Below, piece by piece: positions 21,509-33,241 of a DNA stretch of 64,000 nucleotides. Source of the stretch: Zygnema cylindricum (Eukaryota; Streptophyta; Zygnematophyceae; Zygnematales; Zygnemataceae); assembly GCA_037447655.1 (NCBI GenBank), contig JBBHKE010000806.1:158957-222956 (forward strand). The letters run 5' to 3'. The notes beneath the pieces were generated by a model. It was not told where the DNA came from. It saw nothing but the letters and a program-made list of their open reading frames with translations, and did not search any database. A program made the translations under genes and the position numbers. Each line of letters opens with the position of its first letter. Position 1 is the stretch's first letter.

Positions 21509-23461
21509 TTACTCCAAATCTACGTCAAACATGTCTTCATCAAACTCCTCTTCTCCTACCTCCCCTTCCACTTCCTCCCATGCTACCATTTCCTCTTCGT
21601 AACTAACATCTTTAGTATTGTGTAATAATCTGAGATTGCTAAAGACCCAAACCAAATCATTGGCTCTTTTAGCTGTCAACCTGTTCCTTTTCTTAGAGTG
21701 AATATGGTCATAGGTTGACCAATTCCTCTCACATGAGCTGGCAACTGTGCACTGGGCAAGGATCCTAATTGCTAATTTTTGTGAGATAGGGGTGACAGCC
21801 CCAAACTGCTGCCGCCACTTCCACCCAGACATTTGCTTAGCACAAGTCTTTGTCACCTCCCTCCCAAATATGCCCTCAAAACCATAATACTTAGACAACT
21901 CTGAGTAGGCCGCAGCCAGGTGTGGCACAGTTGGTAACATCTTATCAAGCATTATTTGAAAACCTTCCATTATTTTAACATTTGAAAGTTGATCATAGTC
22001 AGCACTTTGGTACTCGGGGTCGAGTACAAAACCGACAGCATATATAGGGCTATGTGCCATCTCCCATTTAGCGATGAAAGACACCTTTAGCTCCTCCAAA
22101 ATTTGCAGGCCTTCGTAATTTCGTGCACCTCCATTGCTGGATAACTTCACCAAAAACTCCCCAACAGTGTAAAAACCATGATAAACCTTCCCCACATTTG
22201 GGCTCCCTTTGTCGCACTCCCTCATCAGCTGCACCACAGGTTCTAAAACTTTCACAGCCTCAATCACTCTCGTCCAAAACTCCGGGCTCAAGATAATGCC
22301 TTTGATCTTATCACCTTCTACCTTGTATGTAGACATCGATAACCACTGTTTGTAAGCATCATCAAACATCAACATCTCCAAGCTATCCGTCACCAGTAAA
22401 AATCTTTGTAGCATGATAAAATTTGTAGCAAACATGGTCTCTCCAAGTTTCAAAAGCCTAAGTTTGGAGATTTTGTGGAACAAGTCTGCAGTCATGTGAT
22501 GATTCATGATAAATTTCAACACCTCTTTTGCCTCTCGAACAGGTGTTGAAATAAATGATATCTTGCCCCAATCCTCCAACATTAGGTCCAATACGTGGGC
22601 AGCGCATGGCGTCAACGTGATAGAAGGATACTTTCCCACGAGCATCGAGGCGGGAGCCTTGTTCACACTAGCATAATCTGTCACAACTTGTACCACATGC
22701 TCGACCACCAACGCAATAACTCCTTTCTCTAACACCTGACAAACGTATTCAGCATCCTTGATTTTCCCTCGAGTGTCTTCCGCCTTGAGAAACATGTCAC
22801 CTTTGGGGGTGACCGCTAGAATGTTTAAGAGAGGCGTATCATCAACGGCCGTCCAACCACCTGATGTGATGGAGGCACTGGTGATTTTTATGGTCTCCAT
22901 GTAGCTTGGCAAGTCGTTAGTGATCGTTGCTTTCATCTCAGACAGAAGGCGATTTCTCATGGTATTCTTGTGCGGTAACTTGTAAGACAACCCTATATCC
23001 CCGGTCTTCTTTATTGCTGCTTTAAAATATGGATAGCCCAATAGTGAAAACAACAAACCATTGGCAAATAAAGCTTTTGCCCGTGCTACATCCACCTCTT
23101 TTTTGTTATGCATATTGAATACATTATTTATTTTGGTTTTACTTCCTTCTACCTTGCTACTCTGGCTAGATCCATGTCATCTAGTGAGTTCATCCAAAAT
23201 GGATATGACACGCTTTTGAGAGCCATGAGAAGATTTTGCGGTTTCCAATGCATTTAACTGCGCTTGCACCTGATCTGGACATCAAATGCAAGCTCTAATG
23301 CCCCCACTTTCAACATTTCCAAGCAGATGATTTCTAATCCTAGTGGCTTGACCATTATATTCAAAATTGCAATATAGACAGATGCATATTCTGTTATTTC
23401 CAAGTGGTTCTCCTTCTGGAGCCTTAACGTGCTCCCACTTAATTCCTCGTGGCCTAGGCAT
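21509..23461 (-). pseudogene. hAT transposase gene broken by two in-frame TGA codons
   Basis: One reading frame spans the locus. From the ATG at 23461 it codes a BED-type zinc finger (CLYCNFEYNGQATRIRNHLLG), meets TGA at 23284-23282, continues CPDQVQAQLNALETAKS, meets a second TGA at 23179-23177, and then runs open from the ATG at 23113 for 534 codons. The long part is the DUF659 and hAT C-terminal type: SGGWTAVDDTPLLNILAV, VVTDYASVNKAP, a central helical region, then CERNWSTYDHIHSKKRNRL and an acidic tail. Family members usually have DGW where SGGW stands, so a catalytic Asp may be lost. Both TGA codons could be former CGA arginines. Terminal repeats were not identified. Confidence 0.85.
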
Positions 23462-23800
23462 AGATGCTTTTGTTTTGGTTCGTGGAAGCTTAAAGGGTGG
23501 CTTCAATGACAAGTTTAATGGCGGATTTTATGGCGTCTCCAATGGCGGCTTCCTTGTGCTGGAGGAGTGGAGGACACATCAAAATTCGCGCTCGAAAATG
23601 AACCAACGTCTTTTTTTTTGAAAACGTCTGTACAATTTATGTACAATATGAGAGGTACGAAATTTACGAAACACGCAAATACTACGTAGTTTTCGGAAAA
23701 ATGTCAAAATCCGTACGAATTGGACATCTATGCGTCTAAGTAGAAACACATACACAAACTCTACACCGAATAGTAAAGAAAGTATTAATAGGAAATACTA
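23462..23800. other. 5' flank of the hAT gene
   Basis: The zinc-finger frame stays open upstream to about 23512 (PPFKLPRTKTKAS) without an ATG. The rest has GTAC-rich words and a CTACACCGAATAG that only loosely resembles the family B end. No other gene is seen. Confidence 0.45.
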
Positions 23801-25650
23801 AGGGTACGTCCCCATGTATTAAAGTACATACTTTTCTCTGTCTTTTTGCCCTAAAATTCTGGGAACTTGGAAAAAAACTTTAACAATACGAGAAAATTAT
23901 GTTTACCAAATTAAAGTATTCGTCAATTCATACTTTCGATGTACGGCGTGTTTGTCGTCATATGAATGCATTTTGGCGTTTTCCCCTTTTCGACCCTCGG
24001 GCAAGAGAATCCAGCCCAAAAAAAAACTTCATCCAAAATCACATCGAGGAGGTGATTTTAGTGAAGTACAGCGAATGAAAAACGAACCACGCACGCGCCA
24101 CACGATTTGTAAAATTTTTGGACGAGGGAGAGTCCTCGCTATTTTTCTCCGTACCCGTCACGCGCTATGTACGGAAAAAAATTTGCAGGGGTCTCGAACT
24201 TCCACTTGAATTCAGGGGTCCTTTGCATAATTTTTCGCCGTCGCGCCTCTCCTCTTTCCCTCTCACACTATCGCTTGTATCTCACACTTTTTAGAATGAA
24301 ACACGATAATATTGGTATAAAATGAAAGATCTTTAAAAAATAGATTTTTTGAATTTTTTTACTTTTTTTATTTAATGGCAAATCGAGTGAGAACAGTAGA
24401 AAAAGCAAAATCGGGAAACCATGGCGGAAAGTTATTGAATCAGTGACGTCGACGTTGTCACAAGTGAGCGTGACGTCACAATATCACCAAACCCTAAACA
24501 TCTACGATTTCACAAAAATCTAGACGTCTACAACTGTCGCTGTTTTTGTTGGCGTCACTAATCGTCGGAAGTTTCGAAGTCGTCTTCAGTCGTCATCAGT
24601 AGTACCTTGGGTCTACAGCCGTCACATTTCAAAGTTCCGATTTCATATTTGCTAGTGTTGTGTATCGGTAAAAAACTTATCGCGATAACACCGATACCGA
24701 TAGTTATCGGTTATCGAACGGTCAAAGGTTCCGATATATCGGTCTGGGACCAACAAATTCCATATCGGCGATAACTTAAAAAATATATAGTATGCATACA
24801 GTAGTACTTTATAACATACTGTATTATTTTATGGACTTTATATAGCGTGGCATGCCACGTATAGAAATCTGTTCCGTTACGGTTTAACTGCAATTTATTA
24901 CGGCGAATGCGGCACATAAACGTTGGCCGGTTAACTGAACAAAAATTTTACGGTGTCGTACGGAAGTTTACTACAAAACTGGTGAACATGGAACTGGAAA
25001 AGGACGGCGGACACAAAAGTACAACGGACGCAAAATAACATTCTGCGCGCCGCCGGAATCGAACGGACGACTTGGAATGAGAAAACACGAGCGCACGGGC
25101 CAACGTGAGCGCCGGCATCCCGGAATGGCTCTTTTGGCAGCTTTTGCCGAAAAAGCCGACAGATTGACACGTGGCAGGTCCTCAGTGGATCTCAAGGAAT
25201 TAAGGGACAAAGCCATGGCGTCGGATGTGAAAGGTACATCGTTTTTATTGGATCCGTATCAAAATCGTACAGATTTCATGGCGGCTACGGTACTTTCTAT
25301 GCTTGTACACGTCTGGAGAATAAGACGTACTGTTGAGTGTACATACCGTACATTTATCTGTACGGTCCGTACAGTTATCGCCGATATTTATCGTTATCGG
25401 CATTATCGCCGATAAGTACCCGATATTATCGGCTACTTATCGGCGATAAGACCGATGTCGATATATCGTACCAATATATCGATTATCGGATACCCGAAAA
25501 AAGGCCCATATCGGTTATCGGCAAATCCTTACCGATACACAACACTAATATTTGCACATAGGGACGCTCTTCAAAGTAGTACGAAGAATCTATACTACAG
25601 TACAGTCCAAAATACTTTGCCAAAGTACCGATTACATGGGGACGTACCCT
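23801..25650. mobile_element. Larger inverted-repeat element carrying a nested hAT MITE
   Basis: AGGGTACGTCCCCATGTA at 23801-23818 is exactly inverted as TACATGGGGACGTACCCT at 25633-25650, and similarity continues more weakly inward. Removing the nested element at 24653-25547 leaves about 950 bases with no clear gene. I see no clear target duplication at the outer ends, so the superfamily is open. Confidence 0.5.
24653..25547. mobile_element. Non-autonomous hAT element, 895 bp
   Basis: The left end TAGTGTTGTGTATCGGTAA and right end TTACCGATACACAACACTA are perfect inverted repeats. The octamer ATATTTGC is exactly repeated outside both ends (24645-24652 and 25548-25555). The 8-bp target duplication and end type identify the hAT superfamily. 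Both subterminal zones are packed with TATCGG/CCGATA words, as expected for transposase-binding sites. The interior has no transposase. Confidence 0.9.
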
Positions 25651-25789
25651 AACTCCAAGGCAAATACGAGTACTAAATCAAGTGCCAATGCATTACAAAA
25701 GATTTACGTTTGTCCGTTAATTTCAGGTGATATTCTGCCAAATTATTCTGTTTTAAACGTTTATTCTTGAAATAAAAAAAGAAAACGAC

Positions 25790-26050
25790 GAACGCGGCTA
25801 TGGAGAGCAGAAAATTGACGCTTGCGACTGTAGCGGGTAAAATTAACGTTGACGGCCGTTGCAGCTGGAAAAAAATGACGTTGCGGCTGTTGCGGTTGAA
25901 AAGACTGCCTTCTGCGGCAATTGCCGGCAAGCAATTTGACGTCTGCGATTTTGCGAATGAAACATTGGACGGCCGACAACTTCGCGGACGAAAATTGACG
26001 CGTACGGATTTTGCGAGAGAAGAGTTTTAACTTTTTGACGTCCTCGAACA
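25790..26050 (+). repeat. Degenerate GAAAATTGACG...TGCGG minisatellite
   Basis: Irregular units of about 35-40 bases containing AAAATTGACG and TGCGNCTGTTGCGG-like cores. It is open on both strands in several frames because of the repeat, not because it is a gene. Confidence 0.6.
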
Positions 26051-27189
26051 ACTTCGCGGTTGAAAACAAAAAAGGGTACAGTACATAAATATTTTAGGGT
26101 TTTTGACCGTGCCATTTACAATGATTGGCATGGAAGAATAATATCTGGAAGATCCTTTTTTTCTGGACCATGGAAAAAGGAAAAAAAGGAGGAAACCCTA
26201 AAACTGTCCGTGAAAACTCTAAAAATAGTTTTTAAGCGTGTGAAGAATATTTTTAATTCGTCCAATTTGAGAACTGATCACCACATAAAATTGTGACGGG
26301 TGAAACCGCAAGACAAAAAGTTATTTTCACATTTAGGGCGGACTTCCATTAGGCGTTTCAGTAATTGTACGGATACGTTTACTGAAGGGCGTGCCTTCCA
26401 TTAGGTCGCGCCAGTAAACCACTTTTTATTTGCGTGGCTCATTCTGGTTGGTAACACGTAGGTTAATATTCGATGCTAAAAATCCTGAAAGAATCTTCGA
26501 ATGCAAAGTCTGAACACAATATCTGTACCACCGGAGGTAATATCTGTACAAGGGGAGGTAATATCTGTACTACCGGAGGTAATTAATGACTCGTACAGAG
26601 GGCATTATAATGTACACCCAAAATTTCAAAACGGAACGACAAAAAGGCGGCAGCAAACTTTGATGGTGGGAGCGTGACGGGATAATTTCGGCGGATTCGC
26701 AGCCACCCTGGCGTAAGGCACATGGCCCTTGCGACGTGTACGCACATACGCGCGAGCTCTTTGTGGATTTTTTTTCTCTTTTCCACGCGGCCCAATTTTA
26801 CACGTTCAGTCTTTGAGAATTGTCCTCCCTGTGCATGGTCTTAACAAACTGTAGGGTTAGTGGTGGCGTCACGGATAAAAAGTGTAATAGCATCTGACGG
26901 TCCAAATTTACACCTACAACCTTGGACATTTTTTTGTAATGATGTTTTCCTTCAAAAAAAATAAAAATTGGTACAGACCTGTACGAAACGGTACGACCCT
27001 CAATAAAAAACCCCACATTTTCGCTAATGAAAGACCACCCTTAGTTTGAAAAAAAGTAAAAGTGAAACTTAATTTTCTTGAATTTGTTAACAAACTTCAA
27101 TTTCTCTTAACGGTTTGTTCTATAATTTATTTATCTACTCATACAAAAAGAGTTTGTATGTTCGTCGTATACACAATAGTGTGCTTAAA
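26051..27189. other. Intergenic, no gene seen
   Basis: Contains three tandem copies of a unit of about 22 bases, AATATCTGTACNANNGGAGGT, at 26519-26583. Otherwise it holds unrecognised DNA with several GTACGG words. Confidence 0.55.
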
Positions 27190-30100
27190 TCAACATACCC
27201 TAAAGATCTACAAAAAATAACCTCGTAAGCCTCTCAAGCCCAAAAAACATGTTGAAGGAGTTTTGAAACATGTTGATGATCCATAATCGCGATGATATAT
27301 AATCGCAATAATCAATTGATGAAGAGTAGAAGCTTCGACTGAAGAAAAGTAGAAAATCTACTTTCAATGTAAAAGCACAAAAAAATGTTGATGATAAAAA
27401 AAAGTAAAGGCCAAAGCAAACGTTCATGCTCGCACTTCTCTGTCGCTCGAACAAGCAACGAACAAAAGTATATAGAAAATCGTACGAATCAACACCCAAA
27501 CAATCAATGAACTATACTGTTATCAAAATAAACTCACTCTTCGTATCACGTAGTCTCCTACTTTTTTGTCGCGTCAAAGGCGCCAACCCTAACATGCTAA
27601 GCCGTTTTCGCTGACAACTGTAAAAGAGGTAGGGTTCAATCCGACGCGAATGATTAATATGTGAAACCTCCGACGATTAGAGTATCCCACTTTATAAGTA
27701 ATAGTCATAATGGTGTCGCAAATAGTGTTGTCCACTTGAATCAATTCTCTATCGTGGGAGCAATGAAACAGATAGACATGGTCAAATGAGCAAGCAAGAG
27801 AGCGAATTAGACGTTGATGAGAGAGGCCAAGTTAGAGCCGACGGCAAAAGGTAATTAAGCAGGAGTGGAACATAGAGTGAATAAAGTAGTCGTAGCTCAT
27901 GGCTAAGCTACGAAACTAGGTCCACCACAAGAGACAAAGCATGCCGACAAATAATCAGAGGCAAGCGCATTGAGAAGCTTAATTTTAATGGCAGCGACTA
28001 GTGTTGGGTATCGAGGACCATTTGCCAATATTCTATATATATCGAATTTCAGGTACCCGATAATCGATATATCGCTTCGATATATCGAAAAAGCAAAATA
28101 TCGCGATATATCGTCAATAAATCGCTAATATATCGTATCGCCGATATATCGAAGCTTTTTAAAACAAAAAATTATACCTATTTTTGCTACTGCTGCTAGT
28201 ACTAATGCAACAGGTAGATGCCTGCAAAAATGCTTGCAAATTGGTAGGTATTCCTGCCTAAAAGCATGAAAACAACAGTCAACAATTTTTTTTTTCAGAT
28301 TATACTTTGACTTAATTAGTGTGAACTTTTGGTATGTGAAATCTCTACATACTAAATAATTAATAATATGAATTACGTAATTATTACTTTTTTGTCGCTT
28401 ACATTTTGCAGCGTCTACCTTTAAGTCACGGAACAAAAATCACGTCGTACGTGGCGTATCAAACAAAGTGTCTTCATCGCTAAAATGACATATTATATAA
28501 AATATTAAATTTAAAAAGTACTATATATCGCGATATATATCGCGATAATTTTGGTTAGTCTCGGTACGATATATCGAGAAGTTTGTTCGATCGATATTCG
28601 ATATATCGAATATTGAAATTATCGCAATATGAAATCACCCGATACCCAACACTAGGAGCGACAACCTGATCGTAAATTCTTTCTTAGAGACGCACAACTA
28701 TTTTCATAATAATTGTGGAAAAAACCAACTTATCCACTAAATCAAGAAAGATAATACAAAACAATGCATCTATAATCAGTTGTTAGAAGGCGACAAACAG
28801 AGTGTTCCAAATATGAGGGACAACTGTAGCAAGAGCGGAAGTGTCCCCAATGAGAGAGAGACAAAAGTGGAAGCAATAAAACACCAACTTCCTTAATAGG
28901 TAGCGGGAGCCACAAGTGTCGTAGGGAGTAAACCAAATCTTCGTGCAGAGTAAGTAAGGGATGCCTAAATGCGGGTCGTAAGCCCAACCTTGCGAGAAAA
29001 ATCCCCACTACTTAACAAAGTGTGAAGGACGTCTCTAGGGCAATCATCAAAGGCAAAAAGAAATAAGACAAACATTGGGGTGGAAAGCGGAATGCACGTA
29101 AAGGAGAAAAGACGGTGGGGAACATCTTGTCCGGATAGCGAACGCAACTTGGAGATAAGGAAGGTTGGGATGGTCTTCGACAAACATGTTTGAAGAGCGC
29201 AATCAAAAAATTGGCTCACTAAAGCATCCCAACCAAGTGAGCAACTCAATACACGAATACCATCGTATAGATGACGAGTTTGAAAACCATAAGTGAGATG
29301 ATGATTAATATCACTAGGTGACCAAATAACACATTTTCGAGGGTCGAACAAAAATGTTGAGTTATGCCAAACGATCTCTAAAAAGGTTATCGGTCGACAC
29401 GACTTCTTCCATAAGGCCAATAACATGCGTATCGTCCGCAACTAAAGGGAAGAGGCGAGAAAAGAAAGCGGTAGCGGAAGCATGGAGGGCCTGGTAATGA
29501 TCAAGTGAAAACAAATATCGTCTAAGAGGGTCGCATTGACAAGTGCGGGGTGTAGAGGAAAGAGGGACCAAATCACCATCGGCTGCGAAGGAGAGGCTAC
29601 ATTTCAAAAAACAAAAGACCTGCACAAATGAGAATATTTGGACAATCAAGGAAAGAGCAACCATAAGTTTGAAAAAATGGCGCTCCCATCTACCATATTG
29701 AAGGCGTTGAAAACATCAACCTAGTCCGGATGAACATCCAACAAAGACCGAATCCCGTGGACCACGACATCACAACCCCTCAAAGTTGCCACTCCAAACT
29801 GATAGAGAGAAAAATAATCATGAAATACGGGTTGGAGTTGAATACAAATGGCACGTGGCAACAATCGGTACAATACTTCTCCCTCGACAAAAGAGCAGAT
29901 CCCCCTATTGGGATTGGTGATAACCATAATTCGAGACACCAAGGGCACAAATTTGAGACGCGAAGGTCGCAATTTGAGAGGGAATTGTTACTCGAAAAAA
30001 GATTTCAAAACCCCGAACACATGATTTAATGGTCAAAACATTAGGAAATAACTCGTGGACAGTGCTCGATGGACCCACTTATTCATATATGAGAGGAAGT

Positions 30101-30340
30101 GGTAAGAGCCTTAATGAAAGTGTCTCGATCCAGAATAAGGCACTCTAAAGGCTCAATGTTGTGGATAGAGGTGAATAAAGGGGTAGGTGGGGCGGATGAA
30201 GAGCTCGAAGGACCTTGACTGTATTAGAAATCATATGGCCATGAGTAAATGGTTGGAGGGCCCGAATTGATCAAGAAAGCTCACCAATATCAACCAAATG
30301 AATAATTCGACGATAAGAGGATCTGACATCGCGAAGAAGA
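27190..30340 (-). pseudogene. Degenerate LINE-like retroelement, split by a hAT MITE
   Basis: Minus-strand relics match the better copy at 33.8-37.0 kb in order: SYRRIIHLVDIGELS (near 30290), EGEVLYRLLPRAICIQLQP and GCDVVVHGIRSLLDVHPD (29.72-29.97 kb), GDLVPLSSTPRTCQCDPL and VADDTHVIG (29.36-29.66 kb), DDCPRDVLHTLLSS (about 29.0 kb), and the 3' end near 27.2 kb. GTRQGDPLG of the other copy is here RTCQCDPLR. Several stops and frameshifts make it inactive. The 5' part ends at a GAA microsatellite. The element at 27999-28654 interrupts it within the segment matching SDRVAAAIK of the other copy. Confidence 0.8.
27999..28654. mobile_element. Non-autonomous hAT element, 656 bp, inserted in the LINE relic
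   Basis: Ends TAGTGTTGGGTATCG and CGATACCCAACACTA are exact inverted repeats. The flanking octamers GCAGCGAC (27991-27998) and GGAGCGAC (28655-28662) differ by one base, a decayed 8-bp target duplication. The interior is rich in CGATATATCG words. The ends resemble those of the element at 24653 and the solo end at 9171. No coding sequence is seen. Confidence 0.9.
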
Positions 30341-30560
30341 AGAAGAAGAAGAAGAAGAAGAAGAAGAAGAAGAAGAGGAGGGAAGAAGAATCGCGAAAAA
30401 GAAGAAGAAGAATCGCGAAGAAGAAGAAGAAGAAATAAGAAGGAAGAAGAAGAAAGAAGGAGAAGAAGAGGAAGAAAGAGAAGAAGAAGAGGAAGGAGAA
30501 GAGGAAAGAGAAGAAGGAGGAGGGAGGAGGAAGAAAGAGGGAGAAGCACGAAGGAGGGAG
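30331..30560. repeat. (GAA)n microsatellite with GGAGAA variants
   Basis: AAGAAG triplets with interruptions over about 230 bases. It forms the 5' limit of the degenerate LINE relic and produces long Phe/Leu/Ser frames on the minus strand that are not genes. Confidence 0.9.
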
Positions 30561-31734
30561 AAGCGAGTGAAACTTTGAGACCTCCATTGGCCCTCAGAGT
30601 ATGCAGATCCAAAAGAAGCTTATCTAGATAGTGCCGACTCCAAATTGATATAAACCTAAGTGACTGACCCCTTGACAGTCAGAACCCCAATATAGATTCA
30701 CCCCTGTGAAATAACACTTTCTGTGTGGTCAGTTCCACCACAGAATGCAAAGTTAGAATATGAGATTTGGACACATTCACCCACTTTGACTTTCCCTTAG
30801 AAATACAGCCACCCTGGCAGACAAAAACTCTGNNNNNNNNNNGCTCCTCTGCTCTCTCTATAGGGTTTACTGACTGGTATAAAAACCATGAAAAAGTAAA
30901 AAAACTAAGAAAACAAAGTTATGAGAGTGGGTAATGTTGTACTTAAAACTCTCTTTTATTGAGCACGAACGGTAAGAGTGGGGGGGGGGGGGGAGGGAGA
31001 GGGAGAGAGAGAGAGAACAAAAGAGAGAGCGAGAGAGAAAGAGATATGGCCCAGATCTGGTGGTTGCAAAGCAACAAGAAAAGGCCATTTCCATTCTAAA
31101 TTGTGCAGATTTCCCGGGGTGAGAATGGCAAGCACGAGTTATTTTCTCTCAAAATTCATGTTGTAATGGGTGAGAGTATTGAAACAAAAGAATCAAAAAA
31201 ATGAAAAAGTACCAAAAATATGGTCAGTCATTTGGGATATCTCTCTCGTCTCCTCGAGACTGTCACTTAAGGAGGTTTTGTGGTCAAAGGAATCAATTTT
31301 CTCTGTCAATCACAATTACTTTAGCATTTGGATGAGTCGTTTATTCCTAATATAGAAGAAGCATTGGGCTTAATTTTTTTCCTGTTGTAACGATAGATGC
31401 TGAAAAACTGCCAAAAAACCTGTCTTGGGAAGAGTGGCGTTGATCGTTTTGTCCTTTGTGATCGAGTTTTATATCTTTTTCTTGGAAATCGGACATAAAT
31501 TTACTGAATTGTACGATTTCACGCTCCTTCCTGTTAGCAGCGTCACAGGAAGTCGCACCAACATGCTGACTCACCTGAGTCGCAACGGTAACATAGGCTG
31601 GGTTTTGTCAAAACAATGTCTCCAAAAATATTCTTGCACTGTCGAGCAAATACCGATACCTTGCAAAGGAATAATATGTGGAAACTCACAGTGAGTTGAA
31701 AACTCAATTTAGAAGCAACAGTCCCATTACTCTT
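30561..31734. other. Intergenic, includes assembly gap
   Basis: Apart from the N run and a G-run plus GA tract at about 30979-31045, no gene or clear element is seen. Open frames are short and unrecognised. Confidence 0.5.
30833..30842. other. Assembly gap (10 N)
   Basis: Ten consecutive undetermined bases. The real distance and contents between 30832 and 30843 are unknown, so the spacing of the LINE relics on either side should not be over-interpreted. Confidence 1.
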
Positions 31735-32200
31735 GCTTTAGAAGCAGTAGTGTTGTGCGCTTGATATCTCGCCTATGCGAGCAACACAATAAATGGACGC
31801 CATTGGGTTGAAAAACAATTCTACAAGCAAAAAAGTAAAATAATGAAAGCCAAGTAAAAGTAGTCATGGGTGGCCAAGCTAAGCTTGAGATCAATACCAC
31901 TTCTGAGTTAGGATACTTGGGGAAATCTTCAACGTGGGACAAAGCAATGGGGAGATCGAAATCAAGGAATTGGGTCATTAAAATGGGAACGGATTCCCTC
32001 AGGAGTGGGAGTCTGGAAGCCAGAATAGGGAGAAAAAGAACAGAGGGAGAGTGAAAGAACAAAGGGGGGGGATTGAAAGAAAGGAGGGAGAATGAAAAAC
32101 GAAGGGAGAGAGAGAGAGAGAAGAAGGGATTCAAAAGGTGGCCTAACGATACAGTTTGACGGTTGAACAAAAAGGTTAAAATTTGTCAAGTCTAGTCCAC
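31735..32200 (-). pseudogene. Short fragment of the same LINE-like element
   Basis: Minus-strand pieces FNLFVQPSNCIV, YSGFQTPTPEGIRS and, in another frame, NGVHLLCCSHRRDI match LNLSVQPSKCVI, LGFQTPSPSDGIRV and DGVHLLRCSHGGDL of the copy at 33.8-37.0 kb, in the same order. A CT/GA tract and frame changes lie between them, and the region between the RT end and the CCHC motif is missing. Confidence 0.65.
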
Positions 32201-32670
32201 AGGGCCAATGACATGGGTGTTTTTTTCGCCACTGATGTAGGTTTACTTGTACTCGTAAATAAAGCACATACAAGAGAAAACATAGGATTAAAGAGAATTG
32301 AAGGAGGGAATCACGAACTAACAAAAAATATAAGGACAACAGCAAGGTCAACTGATGATTTAAGATACAGACAACTGAATGTGAAACTAAAAAACTACAA
32401 CAACGCAATACATTATATAGTTCTCTAACCAAATAAAGCCAAAACTACTCCAATTTCTCTACCCACTAATGCTTGCTAAAAGGGAGGCAATCTCCTTATA
32501 TCTCCCTATATCCCCTTATAAAGCCAGCCAATTTTATATATATATATCTCCTTAATGAAGTTGGGTATATTCTTACATCTCGGGAAGTCCAGAATACATC
32601 GAGGGGCTCACGTCCACAATAGCACCAAATTGTTGACCACATTGGTACAAACATAGAGGGCTTCTCCATT
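32201..32670. other. Intergenic, no gene seen
   Basis: AT-rich with a short TATATA run near 32534. No recognisable gene. Confidence 0.5.
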
Positions 32671-33057
32671 CTTACGCTACGGCACCTACTCCCCGTCACC
32701 ATGTACCTCCGGATCTGAAGTTTGTCGTCCTCTTCCCCACTACGCGACGGCACCTACTCCCCGTCACCATGTACCTCCGGATCTGAAGTTTGTCGTCCTC
32801 TTCCCCACTACGCGACGGTACCTATTCCCCGTCACCATGTACCTCCGGATCTGAAGTTTATCGTCCTCTTCCCCACTACGCGACGGCACCTACTCCCCGT
32901 CACCATGTACCTCCGGATCTGAAGTTTGTCGTCCTCTTCCCCACTACGCGACGGCACCTACTCCCCGTCACCATGTACCTCCGGATCCAAAGTTTGTCGT
33001 CCTCTTCCCCACTACGCGACGGCACCTACTCCCCGCCACCATGTACCTCCGGATCTC
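32671..33057 (+). repeat. 68-bp minisatellite, nearly six copies
   Basis: Unit: ACTACGCGACGGCACCTAC, CCCGTCACCATGTACC, TCCGGATCTGAAGTTTGTCG, then TCCTCTTCCCC. Copies recur every 68 bases (near 32675, 32740, 32808, 32876, 32944, 33012), with scattered substitutions. Because 68 is not a multiple of three, each frame cycles through all three phases with no stop; I do not treat this as coding. It ends at a GC-rich segment about 700 bases before the intact-looking LINE copy. Confidence 0.9.
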
Positions 33058-33200
33058 GGCTGCGGCCGCTGCCAACCGCACGCCCACGGGCGAAATCATA
33101 GGTGCGGCCCCATTCCGTAATCCTTAAACTCACACCCCATTTCCCCTCACTAAAATTACACACAACTCAAACCTTACCGCCAGGAACACTCACACACACG

Positions 33201-33241
<41 letters not shown>

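Noticed and set aside
23177-23284. TGA recoding or readthrough in the hAT gene as evidence of an altered genetic code
   Set aside because: CHL27, CCT8 and the TSSC4-like gene contain no in-frame TGA. A decayed transposon explains the two stops more simply.
25800-26030. 76-codon plus-strand and 102-codon minus-strand frames
   Set aside because: They lie in a degenerate tandem repeat that is open on both strands.
32722-33120. Three overlapping repetitive frames starting MSSSSPLRDG
   Set aside because: The 68-bp repeat cycles all three frames and none contains a stop; there is no homology and no independent coding signal.
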